Shown: positions 1-6,306 of the stretch, one piece after another
Position numbering within the stretch: position 1 is the stretch's first letter
How the letters are laid out: the number at the start of each line of letters is the position of its first letter
NCBI GenBank assembly: GCA_021325695.1
Contig: JAJTCR010000026.1
Location: 1-9,652, forward strand
Source: Steroidobacteraceae bacterium
Lineage (GTDB): Bacteria > Pseudomonadota > Gammaproteobacteria > Steroidobacterales > Steroidobacteraceae
Length of the DNA stretch: 9,652 nt
Direction of reading: 5' to 3'
The notes under the pieces: model-generated
What the model saw: the letters and a program-made list of their open reading frames with translations, nothing else
What the model was told of the DNA's origin: nothing
The model's database searches: none
Made by a program: the position numbers and the translations under genes

Positions 1-91
1 GCGCCGGCAGTTCCAGCCGCGGCTCGAGACTGGCGCAGCCACACGGGATGATCGTTGCCAGGCCCATGCACAAGCCGCGCGCTATGCGCAT
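1..91 (-). CDS. Probable NodT/OprM-type efflux outer-membrane lipoprotein, N-terminus only (partial)
   Basis: The reverse strand from an ATG at 91 reads 30 codons to the window edge: MRIARGLCMGLATIIPCGCA, then SLEPRLELPA. This is a short basic start, a hydrophobic stretch and a Cys-containing lipobox-like segment (PCGC, Cys19). The following Ser-Leu-x-Pro-Arg-x-x-x-Pro-Ala is the pattern I know from the mature start of RND/MFS efflux outer-membrane factors of the NodT/OprM family, which form the TolC-like exit duct. The start is supported by GGGA at 101-104 on the same strand, 9 nt upstream. The lipobox is imperfect, with Pro at -3 and Cys at -2, and Cys17 could compete as the modified residue. 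Only about 6% of a typical family protein is visible, so the family call rests on the signal-peptide junction. It could be another lipoprotein. Confidence 0.55.
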   Translation of the reverse strand, partial: MRIARGLCMGLATIIPCGCASLEPRLELPA

Positions 92-256
92 CGCATACCA
101 TCCCGTCGTTCCAGTCGTGGTCCGAAGCTTAGCCGAGTCCGGTGCGTCGTTCGGGCCGATGCCGCGCAGCGTGCATCGCGTGCTGTCGTTCGGGCAACGT
201 GAATGTCACACTACGCGATGCGCCGGTGACAAGGCGATCGCGAGGCCGGGACGCTC
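92..256. promoter_or_regulatory. Divergent intergenic region with three GTCGTTC direct repeats
   Basis: These 165 nt separate the leftward lipoprotein gene from the rightward transporter gene, so promoters for both should lie here. GTCGTTC occurs at 105-111, 146-152 and 185-191, all in the same orientation, with start-to-start distances of 41 and 39 nt. The last two copies extend to an 11-nt exact match, GTCGTTCGGGC (146-156 and 185-195). A spacing near four helical turns would place the copies on one face of the helix, as in multi-site operators. I see no convincing sigma-70 -35/-10 pair in either direction. The regulatory role is inferred. Confidence 0.35.
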
Positions 257-1180
257 GTGCGGGTGACAAGAACACGACTGGGTACGCTGCTGCGGCTATC
301 CGTGGTCTTTGCCAGTCCGGCCGTGGCGCCGGCCCAGGACATCGAGCCACGCGCGTATTCGAACATTCCACTCGGCGTGAATTTTGTCGGGATCGGATAC
401 GCGCACTCCACGGGCGCCTTGGCCGCCGATCCCAGCCTGCCGATTGACGACGCGGAACTTCGCACGGACGCGCTGCTGTTGGGGTACGCGCGGGGCATCG
501 CCGTGGGCGGACAGTCGGGCAAGGTCGACGTCGTGTTGCCGTACGTCTGGCTCGACGGCACTGCAGAAATTGCCGGCGAGCCCGAACGCCGTCGCGTGTC
601 CGGTTTCGGCGATCCACGCGTGCGGATCTCCTGGAACCTGCTCGGCGCGCCGGCGCTCACGCTGCCGGAATTCGCGTCTTATCGACAGGAGACGATCGTC
701 GGCCTGAGCCTGCAGGCGAGCCTGCCGCTCGGGCAGTACGACGACTCGCGTGTCGTGAACCTCGGCAGCAACCGCTGGTCACTCAAGCCCGAGATCGGGA
801 TGTCACGCGTCGAGGGTCCGTGGACGTTCGAACTCGCGGCTTCGGCGACGCTCTTCGGCGAAAACTCCGATTTTTTCGGTGGACGCTCACGCGAACAGGA
901 TCCGGTCTATTCGCTGCAGGGCGGAGTGGTCTACGGATTCGGTCGTGGCGTCTGGGTCGCGCTGCACGGCAACTACTACACCGGCGGCCGGACCAGCGTC
1001 GACGGCGTCGACGGCGACGACCTGCAACGGAACTCGGCGTTGCGTTTTACCGCCGCGTGGCCCATCAATGCGCGGGATTCGCTCAAGGTCTACGTCGGCA
1101 CCAATGTCTCGACGCGAACCGGCACCGATTTCGACACCGCCAGCCTCGCGTGGCAGCGTCGGTGGGGCGGCGGACTTTGA
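257..1180 (+). CDS. MetA-pathway-of-phenol-degradation-type outer-membrane transporter
   Basis: A 307-aa protein with a signal peptide (about residues 1-26, APA before Gln27) followed by alternating amphipathic beta-strands. The blocks GFGDP-R-NLLGAPAL, VGLSLQASLPLGQYD, NLGSNRW-KPE-G-S, GGRSREQDPVYSLQGG and YYTGGRT are the conserved signature of the Phenol_MetA_deg family (PF13557). These are outer-membrane barrels often placed beside genes for hydrophobic or aromatic compound metabolism and annotated simply as transporter. The start is GTG at 257, with a weak GAGG 11 nt upstream; a second in-frame GTG at 263 is equally possible. The loop at about residues 247-256 (SVDGVDGDDL) is acidic and is encoded by two tandem 9-nt GTCGACGGC units. 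The next gene, a second barrel, starts 45 nt downstream and is likely co-transcribed. The family is clear; the substrate is unknown. Confidence 0.85.
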   Translation: MRVTRTRLGTLLRLSVVFASPAVAPAQDIEPRAYSNIPLGVNFVGIGYAHSTGALAADPSLPIDDAELRTDALLLGYARGIAVGGQSGKVDVVLPYVWLDGTAEIAGEPERRRVSGFGDPRVRISWNLLGAPALTLPEFASYRQETIVGLSLQASLPLGQYDDSRVVNLGSNRWSLKPEIGMSRVEGPWTFELAASATLFGENSDFFGGRSREQDPVYSLQGGVVYGFGRGVWVALHGNYYTGGRTSVDGVDGDDLQRNSALRFTAAWPINARDSLKVYVGTNVSTRTGTDFDTASLAWQRRWGGGL

Positions 1181-1210
1181 GCCGTGCGCGATTGCGTTTC
1201 GAGGCGAACC

Positions 1211-1216
1211 GAGGGG
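1211..1216 (+). promoter_or_regulatory. Ribosome binding site deciding the 1226 start
   Basis: GAGGGG lies 9 nt before ATG 1226. It favours this start over the in-frame upstream codon at 1184, which would add 14 residues ahead of an otherwise normal signal peptide. Confidence 0.7.
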
Positions 1217-1225
1217 AACCGCAAC

Positions 1226-1990
1226 ATGAAGACTACCTGGATCACCGCCGCACTGGCCGGCAGCCTTGCCGGTGCGATGGGCACCGTAGCCGTTGCGGAA
1301 GATGCCGAATGGCGTCACACGGCGTTCGTCTATGGCATGGGCGCGGCACTCGACGGCGACGCGTACGTCGGCTCGCTCCACGTGCCAGTCGACATGAGCA
1401 TCTCCGACCTGTTCGACGCCCTCGAGTTCGGCGCCATGGCCGCATATCGCGTGCAGAACGACACCTGGTCGTTCACGGGCGACGCGACCTACATGGGGCT
1501 CGGCGGGACAGGGCGGGGGCCGCGACAGGGGCTCATCAAGGGTGACGTCGACATAGACCAGACGACGTTCATGGCCACGGTCGGTCGGCGTGTCACGCCC
1601 GGGCTGGAAGTGCTGTTCAGCCTCGGCTACCTGGATCTCTCGACCGATGTGAAGGTCACCTCGACCGGTCCCGCGGGGATCGTGAATACCAAGGCGTCGA
1701 CAGGCGCCGACTGGGTCGACCCGGCGGTCGGCCTGCAGTACAACGTGCCCGTCGTCAGCGACTGGCGCGTCAACCTGCTGGGAGACGTGGGCGGCTTCAG
1801 TGTGGGTTCAGATCTCTTTTACCAAGTGCTGGCAAACCTGCGCTGGCAGGCGAACGACCGGTTCGGCGTTGCCTTCGGGTATCGGCTGATCGCCTTCGAC
1901 TACGAGGAAGGCAACAAGAACGGGCCCCACTACCAACGCTACGACCTGGTCGAGCAGGGCCCGTTCATCGGCATGACGATCGACCTCTGA
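1226..1990 (+). CDS. Outer-membrane beta-barrel protein, conserved hypothetical
   Basis: A 254-aa protein with a clear signal peptide (residues 1-24, cleavage after AVA). The mature part consists of beta-strands with aromatic girdles: AFVYGMGAALDG, LEFGAMAAYRV, WSFTGDATYMGLG, WVDPAVGLQY, WRVNLLGDVGGFSVGSD, FGVAFGYRLIAFDYEEG and a final YDLVEQGPFIGMTIDL. This layout, especially the WVDP-GL and L-GDVGGF-VGSD blocks, recurs in a widespread proteobacterial family annotated only as outer-membrane or hypothetical protein, probably an 8- to 10-strand barrel. It ends in Leu rather than the usual Phe or Trp. It sits 45 nt behind the MetA-type transporter, so the two probably form one transcript. Its stop is 4 nt from the stop of the opposing gene, leaving no room for a terminator. 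No function can be assigned beyond an outer-membrane location. Confidence 0.8.
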   Translation: MKTTWITAALAGSLAGAMGTVAVAEDAEWRHTAFVYGMGAALDGDAYVGSLHVPVDMSISDLFDALEFGAMAAYRVQNDTWSFTGDATYMGLGGTGRGPRQGLIKGDVDIDQTTFMATVGRRVTPGLEVLFSLGYLDLSTDVKVTSTGPAGIVNTKASTGADWVDPAVGLQYNVPVVSDWRVNLLGDVGGFSVGSDLFYQVLANLRWQANDRFGVAFGYRLIAFDYEEGNKNGPHYQRYDLVEQGPFIGMTIDL

Positions 1991-1994
1991 CCGA

Positions 1995-2696
1995 TCAGTC
2001 GACCTTCTGGCCGGGGGTCAGCGTAGCCGGCAGCGGCGACACGGACTTGAGCGTTTCCAGTCCCTTGACGCAGCCGCTCGCCCAGCTCTTGAACAGCATC
2101 CGGAAGTCGGCCGTGTTCGTGACGCGGTTGGACGTCTGCATGCCGACCGAATCGCGCGTCTCCCGGCGGTCGAGCACGCGCCCTAGCAGTGCGTTGCTCT
2201 GCGAATCGCGCAACTCCAGCAGCATGGTGGCCTCGCCGGCATTGGCCGTGTAGCTGGTGGAGCGGCCTGCAGCCATCACGTCCGGCGCGTTGACGTACAG
2301 GTTGACGACGCCGGGCGTCACGCGCAGCACGTCCGGTCCGGGCTTGTCGACGATCGTGTAGCCCGCCTTCGAGAACGCTTCGTGGAACACGTCCGCGAAA
2401 TTCGTCTTCGCGGCCTCGAGCATGCCCTGTGCCTGCTCGGAGTCGACCATGCGCGTGAGGTCGCGGCGGTCGTTCATGTTCTTCATCCAGTCCTTGTGGA
2501 ACGCTGCCTGCGTCGGGTCGACCATCAGCTTGGTGTACGGCCGGAAATCCGCGCCGGGCGCGAGATAGGCGGCGTCGAGCCGCTTTGCCTTCACCTCGAC
2601 GAGGCCGTCCCAGGTCTCGGCCGCCTTGTCGGCCGCGAAGGCGGCGCCCGTGAACAGCGCCAGCGTCGAAACCGCGATCCAGGTCATCAGTCGCAT
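1995..2696 (-). CDS. DUF3313-like periplasmic protein
   Basis: A 233-aa protein starting MRLMTWIAVSTLALFTGAAF, with a signal peptide cleaved after about Ala21 (AFA). The mature part opens with YLAPGADFRPYTKLMVDP and later has VLRVTPGVVNLYVNAPD, a Gly-rich strand (YTANAGEATMLLELRDS) and RVLDRRETRDS. This matches my recollection of the DUF3313 family (PF11769), whose members are mostly small putative lipoproteins. This copy lacks a lipobox Cys and should be a soluble periplasmic protein; its only Cys is near the C-terminus (SGCVKGLE). I chose ATG 2696 over an in-frame upstream start at 2732 because AGAGGA lies 8 nt upstream and the signal peptide then begins normally. Its 3' end converges on the barrel gene with a 4-nt gap. 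The function is unknown; the family name is given from motif memory. Confidence 0.7.
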   Translation of the reverse strand: MRLMTWIAVSTLALFTGAAFAADKAAETWDGLVEVKAKRLDAAYLAPGADFRPYTKLMVDPTQAAFHKDWMKNMNDRRDLTRMVDSEQAQGMLEAAKTNFADVFHEAFSKAGYTIVDKPGPDVLRVTPGVVNLYVNAPDVMAAGRSTSYTANAGEATMLLELRDSQSNALLGRVLDRRETRDSVGMQTSNRVTNTADFRMLFKSWASGCVKGLETLKSVSPLPATLTPGQKVD

Positions 2697-2704
2697 CGCA
2701 TTCT

Positions 2705-2710
2705 TCCTCT
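2705..2710 (-). promoter_or_regulatory. Ribosome binding site deciding the 2696 start
   Basis: On the minus strand AGAGGA stands 8 nt before ATG 2696. It excludes the longer 245-residue reading that begins at 2732. Confidence 0.7.
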
Positions 2711-2757
2711 TGTTCAAATGTTCGTACGCCATTGGACGCGCCCGGCGCCGGGCAAGT

Positions 2758-2919
2758 TCAGGCTGCGTGAGGCAGCAGGCAGCGCGTCATGGCGCACGTA
2801 GCGTAAACGACCAGCAGCATCGCGCCCAGATACCACGCCGAGCGACCGCCGTTCGCCACCGGGAACACCGGGATCGTGCTGATCAGCACCACGGCGACGG
2901 CACCCGGCCAGAACCGTCG
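2758..2919 (-). pseudogene. Remnant of an integral membrane protein C-terminus, possibly a Ca2+/H+ antiporter
   Basis: Between the patatin stop and the DUF3313 gene, one minus-strand frame is open for 53 codons from a TGA at 2920-2922 to a TGA at 2758-2760. It reads FWPGAVAVVLISTIPVFPVA, then NGGRSAWYLGAMLLVVYATC, then AMTRCLLPHAA. This looks like two transmembrane helices joined by a short polar turn (ANGGRSAW). It resembles, from memory, the last two helices of bacterial calcium/cation-proton antiporters (CaCA superfamily), which often end in a similar VYxxFAMTLYLLPP stretch. There is no ATG near the 5' end and no credible ribosome site, and the frame is closed 12 nt before the patatin stop codon. 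I infer a 3'-end relic of a deleted gene. A small two-helix membrane protein starting at a GTG near 2893 is the alternative. Confidence 0.4.
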
Positions 2920-2930
2920 TCAGCCGCAGG

Positions 2931-5198
2931 CTAGCGGAAAACCCCGCGCTCCAGGATCGTGCCATGGCCGATCGGGCGGCCGACCGAGAGCCACAGGCTC
3001 CACGCGTCGGAGCTCGTGGTTCCAAGCCCAACCGTGAGCGGGCCGGCCTGCGTGCGACCGGTGATGTAGACCGAGCCGCCGTAGACCTCGTCGTCGTCGA
3101 TGAGGTCGATGCGGTCGTAGGTCTGCGCGACCTGCAACCGCACGCCCGCGTAGAGCGCCTGGCCGCGCAGCGACATGATGTCCGTGAGCTTCCACAGATA
3201 GCTGCCTGCCGCGGACCAGTACGCGCTCGCCCGCAGCTCGCCGAGCTCGTAGCCGGGGAAGCTGCCGGGACCGCCCATCATGAACAGGCGGTCGGGAGGC
3301 AAGGTACTGCCGAGGTCCGTGCCACCGGCCAGGGTGGCCCAGACCACGTCCTTGCGGACCGGCAGCGCCATGCCGAAGCCGGCCTCGAGGCGCTCCCAGT
3401 TGCGATCCGCACCGAGCGCGTCGTCGCTGTAGAGGTACTCGATCATGCCGGCCATGCCCTTGGTCGGGTTGAACGCCGTGTCGCGACTGTCGTAGGTGAG
3501 CTGGGCGGTGATGCCGGCGTCGTCGAAATCGCCCTCGGGCAGGAACCGTGATCCGGTGTCGACGTCGACCGTTCGATGCGTGTAGAGGTAACCCACGCGG
3601 GCCTGGGCGCGTCGATTGAAGTTGACGCCCAGGTCGAGCGCGCCGCCCAGGTCGCCGAAGTTGTAGGTCGCGATGCGCTCCCCGTCCGCGAAGATGTCCT
3701 CGCGGTTCGACGACAGGTTCACGCGGGGCTCGACGAAGAACCGCTGTCCGATGTCGAGCGGCTGGTAGATGCTCGTCTCGAGCCCGTTCTCGTAGCCGAG
3801 CTGGATCTCGTTGCGCCATTCCGCGCCGAGCGAATTGAGCCAGGTCCGCGTGTGCTTCGCGTAGACCACGAAACCGAGGTCGCCGCCGGCGGACCCGTAC
3901 ACGCCGATGTCGAACCGGAGGTAGTCCGGGCCCCAGCGTTTCTCCTGCGGCAGCCACTCGAGCGTGGGGCTGGCCGGATCGCCGACGAGACGGTACTCCA
4001 CCGACTCGAAGTCCGGCAGGCCCGACATGCGCCGCGCCTCCGCGCTGATGTCGGTGATGTCGACGGTGTCGCCGGGCTTCACCTCGGCGATGCTCTTCAG
4101 GTATTCGGGATTGACCCGGTCAAGGCCCGAGTAGCGGACGTCGGCCAGCTTCGTCTCGATGGTCTGCTGGGACATGACGCCGGCACGCCAGGCCGAGTAT
4201 TGCTCCGCGGGAACTGAAAAGCGGGCCAGCATCGGCGCCGCCTCACGCGCAGCCGCTTCGCCGAGTGGCACGGTGTCCGGCACGCGCTCGAAATCGGCGG
4301 TGGTGATGTCGCCCATCTGCACGCTGATCAACACGTCGCGCTCGGTCAGCGTCGCGAGCTGCAGTTTCTCGTTGGCTTCGATCATCACGCCGTTGCTGCG
4401 GCTCAGCAGTTGCGTCGCGGTCTGCAGCTTTTCACGGGCCACGCTCGGCTCGACCAGGTTCACCACGATGACGTTGTCCGCGCAGAGGTCGCGCGCGACG
4501 TCGACCGGGATGTTCCGGACCATGCCGCCATCGGCGAGGATGTGGTCCTCGGTCACGACCGGTGCGAACGCGCCCGGGATTGCCATGCTCGCGCGCATCG
4601 CGGTCGCGAGGTCGCCGTCGTCGAGTACGACCATGTCGCCGGTCACCATGTCGGTCGCGACCGCGCGGAACGGTATCGGCAGCTTGTCGAAATCGGGCTG
4701 CATCCGCGCGCTCGCCACGTACGTGCGCAGCAGGTCCTCGATGCTGGCGGTATTGACCACGCCGCCGGGTATCACGACCTGCTTCTGCTTCAGGCCGAGT
4801 TCGAAGTTGTTGCTGTAAGTGACGCCGGCCCGTTTCTGCTCGATCGGCTGCAGGTCGCGGCCACCGACACCGCCGACCACCGCTTTCCAGTCGATCCCAC
4901 GGAGGAAGGTTTCGAGTTCCCGCGCGGGGATGCCCGACGCATACCCCGCTCCGATCAACGCTCCCATGCTGGTGCCGGCGATGCAGTCGACCGGCACGCG
5001 CAATTCCTCGAGCACCTTGAGCACGCCCACGTGCGCGCCGCCCTTGGCCCCTCCGCCGGCCAGCACGAGGCCGACGCGGGGCCGCGCGCCCGGCTCAGTG
5101 GCGATCGGGCCGGTCTGTCCGACCGCGACGCTGGCGGCAAAGGTGGTCAGGCACGCGAGGGCACAGGCCACGCGAGGCCTGGCGAGGTACGCCAACAT
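2931..5198 (-). CDS. Patatin-like phospholipase with POTRA and outer-membrane barrel (PlpD-type, type Vd)
   Basis: A 755-aa protein. The signal peptide covers about residues 1-28 (MLAYLARPRVACALACLTTF and the following AASVAVGQ). The patatin domain (about 40-330) has the oxyanion-hole loop GGGAKGG (48-54), the nucleophile elbow GTSMG with Ser77, and the dyad partner Asp223 in LADGGMVRN; all catalytic elements are intact. A POTRA-like segment follows (about 351-412, VRYSGLDRVNPEYLKSIAEV). A 16-strand BamA/TpsB-like surface-antigen barrel then runs from about 420 to the end. This order is that of PlpD-like type Vd systems, in which the barrel holds or exports an A1-type phospholipase. ATG 5198 is chosen over an in-frame start 93 nt upstream because GGGAG lies 6 nt before it and a signal peptide follows. 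The protein ends VFR, not with a terminal aromatic. It is divergent from the barrel gene at 5421. Confidence 0.92.
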   Translation of the reverse strand: MLAYLARPRVACALACLTTFAASVAVGQTGPIATEPGARPRVGLVLAGGGAKGGAHVGVLKVLEELRVPVDCIAGTSMGALIGAGYASGIPARELETFLRGIDWKAVVGGVGGRDLQPIEQKRAGVTYSNNFELGLKQKQVVIPGGVVNTASIEDLLRTYVASARMQPDFDKLPIPFRAVATDMVTGDMVVLDDGDLATAMRASMAIPGAFAPVVTEDHILADGGMVRNIPVDVARDLCADNVIVVNLVEPSVAREKLQTATQLLSRSNGVMIEANEKLQLATLTERDVLISVQMGDITTADFERVPDTVPLGEAAAREAAPMLARFSVPAEQYSAWRAGVMSQQTIETKLADVRYSGLDRVNPEYLKSIAEVKPGDTVDITDISAEARRMSGLPDFESVEYRLVGDPASPTLEWLPQEKRWGPDYLRFDIGVYGSAGGDLGFVVYAKHTRTWLNSLGAEWRNEIQLGYENGLETSIYQPLDIGQRFFVEPRVNLSSNREDIFADGERIATYNFGDLGGALDLGVNFNRRAQARVGYLYTHRTVDVDTGSRFLPEGDFDDAGITAQLTYDSRDTAFNPTKGMAGMIEYLYSDDALGADRNWERLEAGFGMALPVRKDVVWATLAGGTDLGSTLPPDRLFMMGGPGSFPGYELGELRASAYWSAAGSYLWKLTDIMSLRGQALYAGVRLQVAQTYDRIDLIDDDEVYGGSVYITGRTQAGPLTVGLGTTSSDAWSLWLSVGRPIGHGTILERGVFR

Positions 5199-5204
5199 GC
5201 TGCA

Positions 5205-5209
5205 CTCCC
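5205..5209 (-). promoter_or_regulatory. Ribosome binding site deciding the 5198 start
   Basis: GGGAG on the minus strand lies 6 nt before ATG 5198. It supports the start that gives a signal peptide directly at the N-terminus. Confidence 0.65.
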
Positions 5210-5262
5210 GGATCTCGTCTATTTGCGCGGATCTTCGTGTGAAACGGGAATCCGCCACCCTA

Positions 5263-5301
5263 CGCATATACGACCGCGCCGGCCGATGCAACCGGTCGGT
5301 T
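5263..5301 (-). promoter_or_regulatory. Candidate patatin promoter overlapping a small palindrome
   Basis: On the minus strand TTGCAT (5286-5291) is followed by TATATG (5265-5270) with a 15-nt spacer; shifting by 2 gives TATGCG with 17 nt. Transcription would begin about 60 nt before the patatin start. The -35 element abuts the inverted repeat AACCG-GT-CGGTT (5290-5301), a possible operator. The spacer is short and the matches are partial, so this is a candidate only. Confidence 0.3.
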
Positions 5302-5392
5302 CGACCCGCGCCCAGCGCCTGCGGCTCTTCCCCATTGCACCTATTGCGGATTATCTTGGTCGCTCTACGGCATACACTTCATCGGCTCCACC

Positions 5393-5398
5393 CATAAT
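5393..5398 (+). promoter_or_regulatory. Candidate -10 element for the barrel/VIT-like operon
   Basis: CATAAT matches TATAAT at five of six positions. It lies 22 nt before ATG 5421 in the most AT-rich part of this 222-nt intergenic stretch. No good -35 hexamer lies 16-18 nt upstream (the sequence there is GGCATAC), so an activator would be needed if this is used. The rest of 5199-5420 shows no gene. Confidence 0.28.
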
Positions 5399-5420
5399 AC
5401 CCACACTGGGGGTCTTGTTT

Positions 5421-6281
5421 ATGTGCCAACTCCCTGCCATCCGCCCGGCGCGGACGGCCGCCATCGTCGCGAGCTGGACTTGCCTGCTCGCGACTGCCTT
5501 TGGTGCGACCACGGTGCAGGCCGACGATGCCCCCGACTTGCTGACGGACCCGTTCCACGTTGCCGTGGGCACGTTCATCATCTCGACCGAGCCCACGGTC
5601 CAGCTGAACGGCGAGACCGTGCGGGGCGACCGGGTGAACTTCGAAAACGTGCTCGGCGGCGGCGACGCCACCCGGGTGCGCCTCGATGCGGACTGGAGGT
5701 TCGGCGACTCCCAGCGCCACAAGATCCGGGCGATCGGGTTCGCCATGAGCCGTGAGCGTCGCAAGACGATCGACGAGGAAATCGAATGGGGCGGCGACAC
5801 CTATCCCGTCAATGCCCAACTCGAGGCCGAACTGAAGTTCAGCGTGCTCGAACTGGCGTACGAATATGCGTTTCTGCGCCGTGACACGTACGAACTCGGC
5901 GGCACGATCGGTCTGCACTACACGACGTTCGACGCGGCGTTGCGGGCGGAATCGACCTCCACCGGCCAGTCGCTAGACCTGTCGAACGAGGCCAGTGTCA
6001 ATGCGCCCCTGCCCGTGGTCGGGCTGCGTGGACTCTGGAAATTGCCCGCCAACCTCTACGTCGATGCGCAGGCGCAGTTCTTTGCACTCTCGATCGACGA
6101 ATACGACGGCAGCCTTACCGACTACCGCTTGATGCTGACCTGGCAGCCGAAGTCGTGGCTCGGCCTGGGCATCGGCTACAACGGCTTCAAGGTCGACGTC
6201 GACGTCGAGAAGGACCGCTTCGACGGCTCGCTCGACTGGACCTACAACGGGCCGATGATCTTCTACAGCGCGTCGTTCTGA
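5421..6281 (+). CDS. Outer-membrane beta-barrel protein, conserved hypothetical
   Basis: A 286-aa protein with a signal peptide (residues 1-34, VQA before DD). The mature part has strands typical of a 10- to 12-strand barrel: FHVAVGTFIISTEPTVQLNG, VRLDADWRFGDSQRHKIRAI, a loop with EIEWGGDTYPVNAQLEAELK, VLELAYEYAFLRRDTYELGG, LPVVGLRGLWKL, a strand with FALSIDEYDGSLTDY, GLGIGYNGFKVDVDVEK and a final LDWTYNGPMIFYSASF. It ends in Phe, the standard signal read by the BAM complex. The pattern with FDGSLDW-Y-GP near the end recurs in a proteobacterial family of unnamed outer-membrane proteins. The frame is open far upstream (from 4410), but that part is antisense to the patatin gene. ATG 5421 is chosen because it starts the signal peptide and has GGGGG 8 nt upstream. 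It is followed 25 nt later by the VIT-like gene. The function is unknown. Confidence 0.8.
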   Translation: MCQLPAIRPARTAAIVASWTCLLATAFGATTVQADDAPDLLTDPFHVAVGTFIISTEPTVQLNGETVRGDRVNFENVLGGGDATRVRLDADWRFGDSQRHKIRAIGFAMSRERRKTIDEEIEWGGDTYPVNAQLEAELKFSVLELAYEYAFLRRDTYELGGTIGLHYTTFDAALRAESTSTGQSLDLSNEASVNAPLPVVGLRGLWKLPANLYVDAQAQFFALSIDEYDGSLTDYRLMLTWQPKSWLGLGIGYNGFKVDVDVEKDRFDGSLDWTYNGPMIFYSASF

Positions 6282-6306
6282 TCACAAGAATCGCAGGACC
6301 GGCCCA

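Noticed and set aside
2741..2752. Perfect 12-bp palindrome CCCGGCGCCGGG upstream of the DUF3313-like gene
   Set aside because: It has no loop or T-tract for a terminator, and such GC palindromes are expected often in DNA of this composition; operator function cannot be supported.
2714..3031. Minus-strand 105-codon frame across the patatin 3' end and the intergenic gap
   Set aside because: It is shifted from the frame that reads as transmembrane helices, overlaps the patatin C-terminus, and its product is Arg/Gly-rich without family features.
2964..4217. Two plus-strand frames opposite the patatin barrel (2964-3551 and 3576-4217)
   Set aside because: Compositionally biased antisense readings of a well-supported gene; no recognisable features.
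4410..5420. Upstream open frame continuous with the barrel gene at 5421, giving a 623-codon reading
   Set aside because: The upstream part is antisense to the catalytic patatin region and gives low-complexity Arg/Ala/Asp-rich sequence; the signal peptide at 5421 marks the real start.
6187..6211. GTCGAC tandem units near the end of the barrel gene (and GTCGACGGC units near 997-1018)
   Set aside because: They encode in-frame VDVDVE and VDGVDG within barrel loops or strands and are explained by codon bias, not by a DNA-level element.
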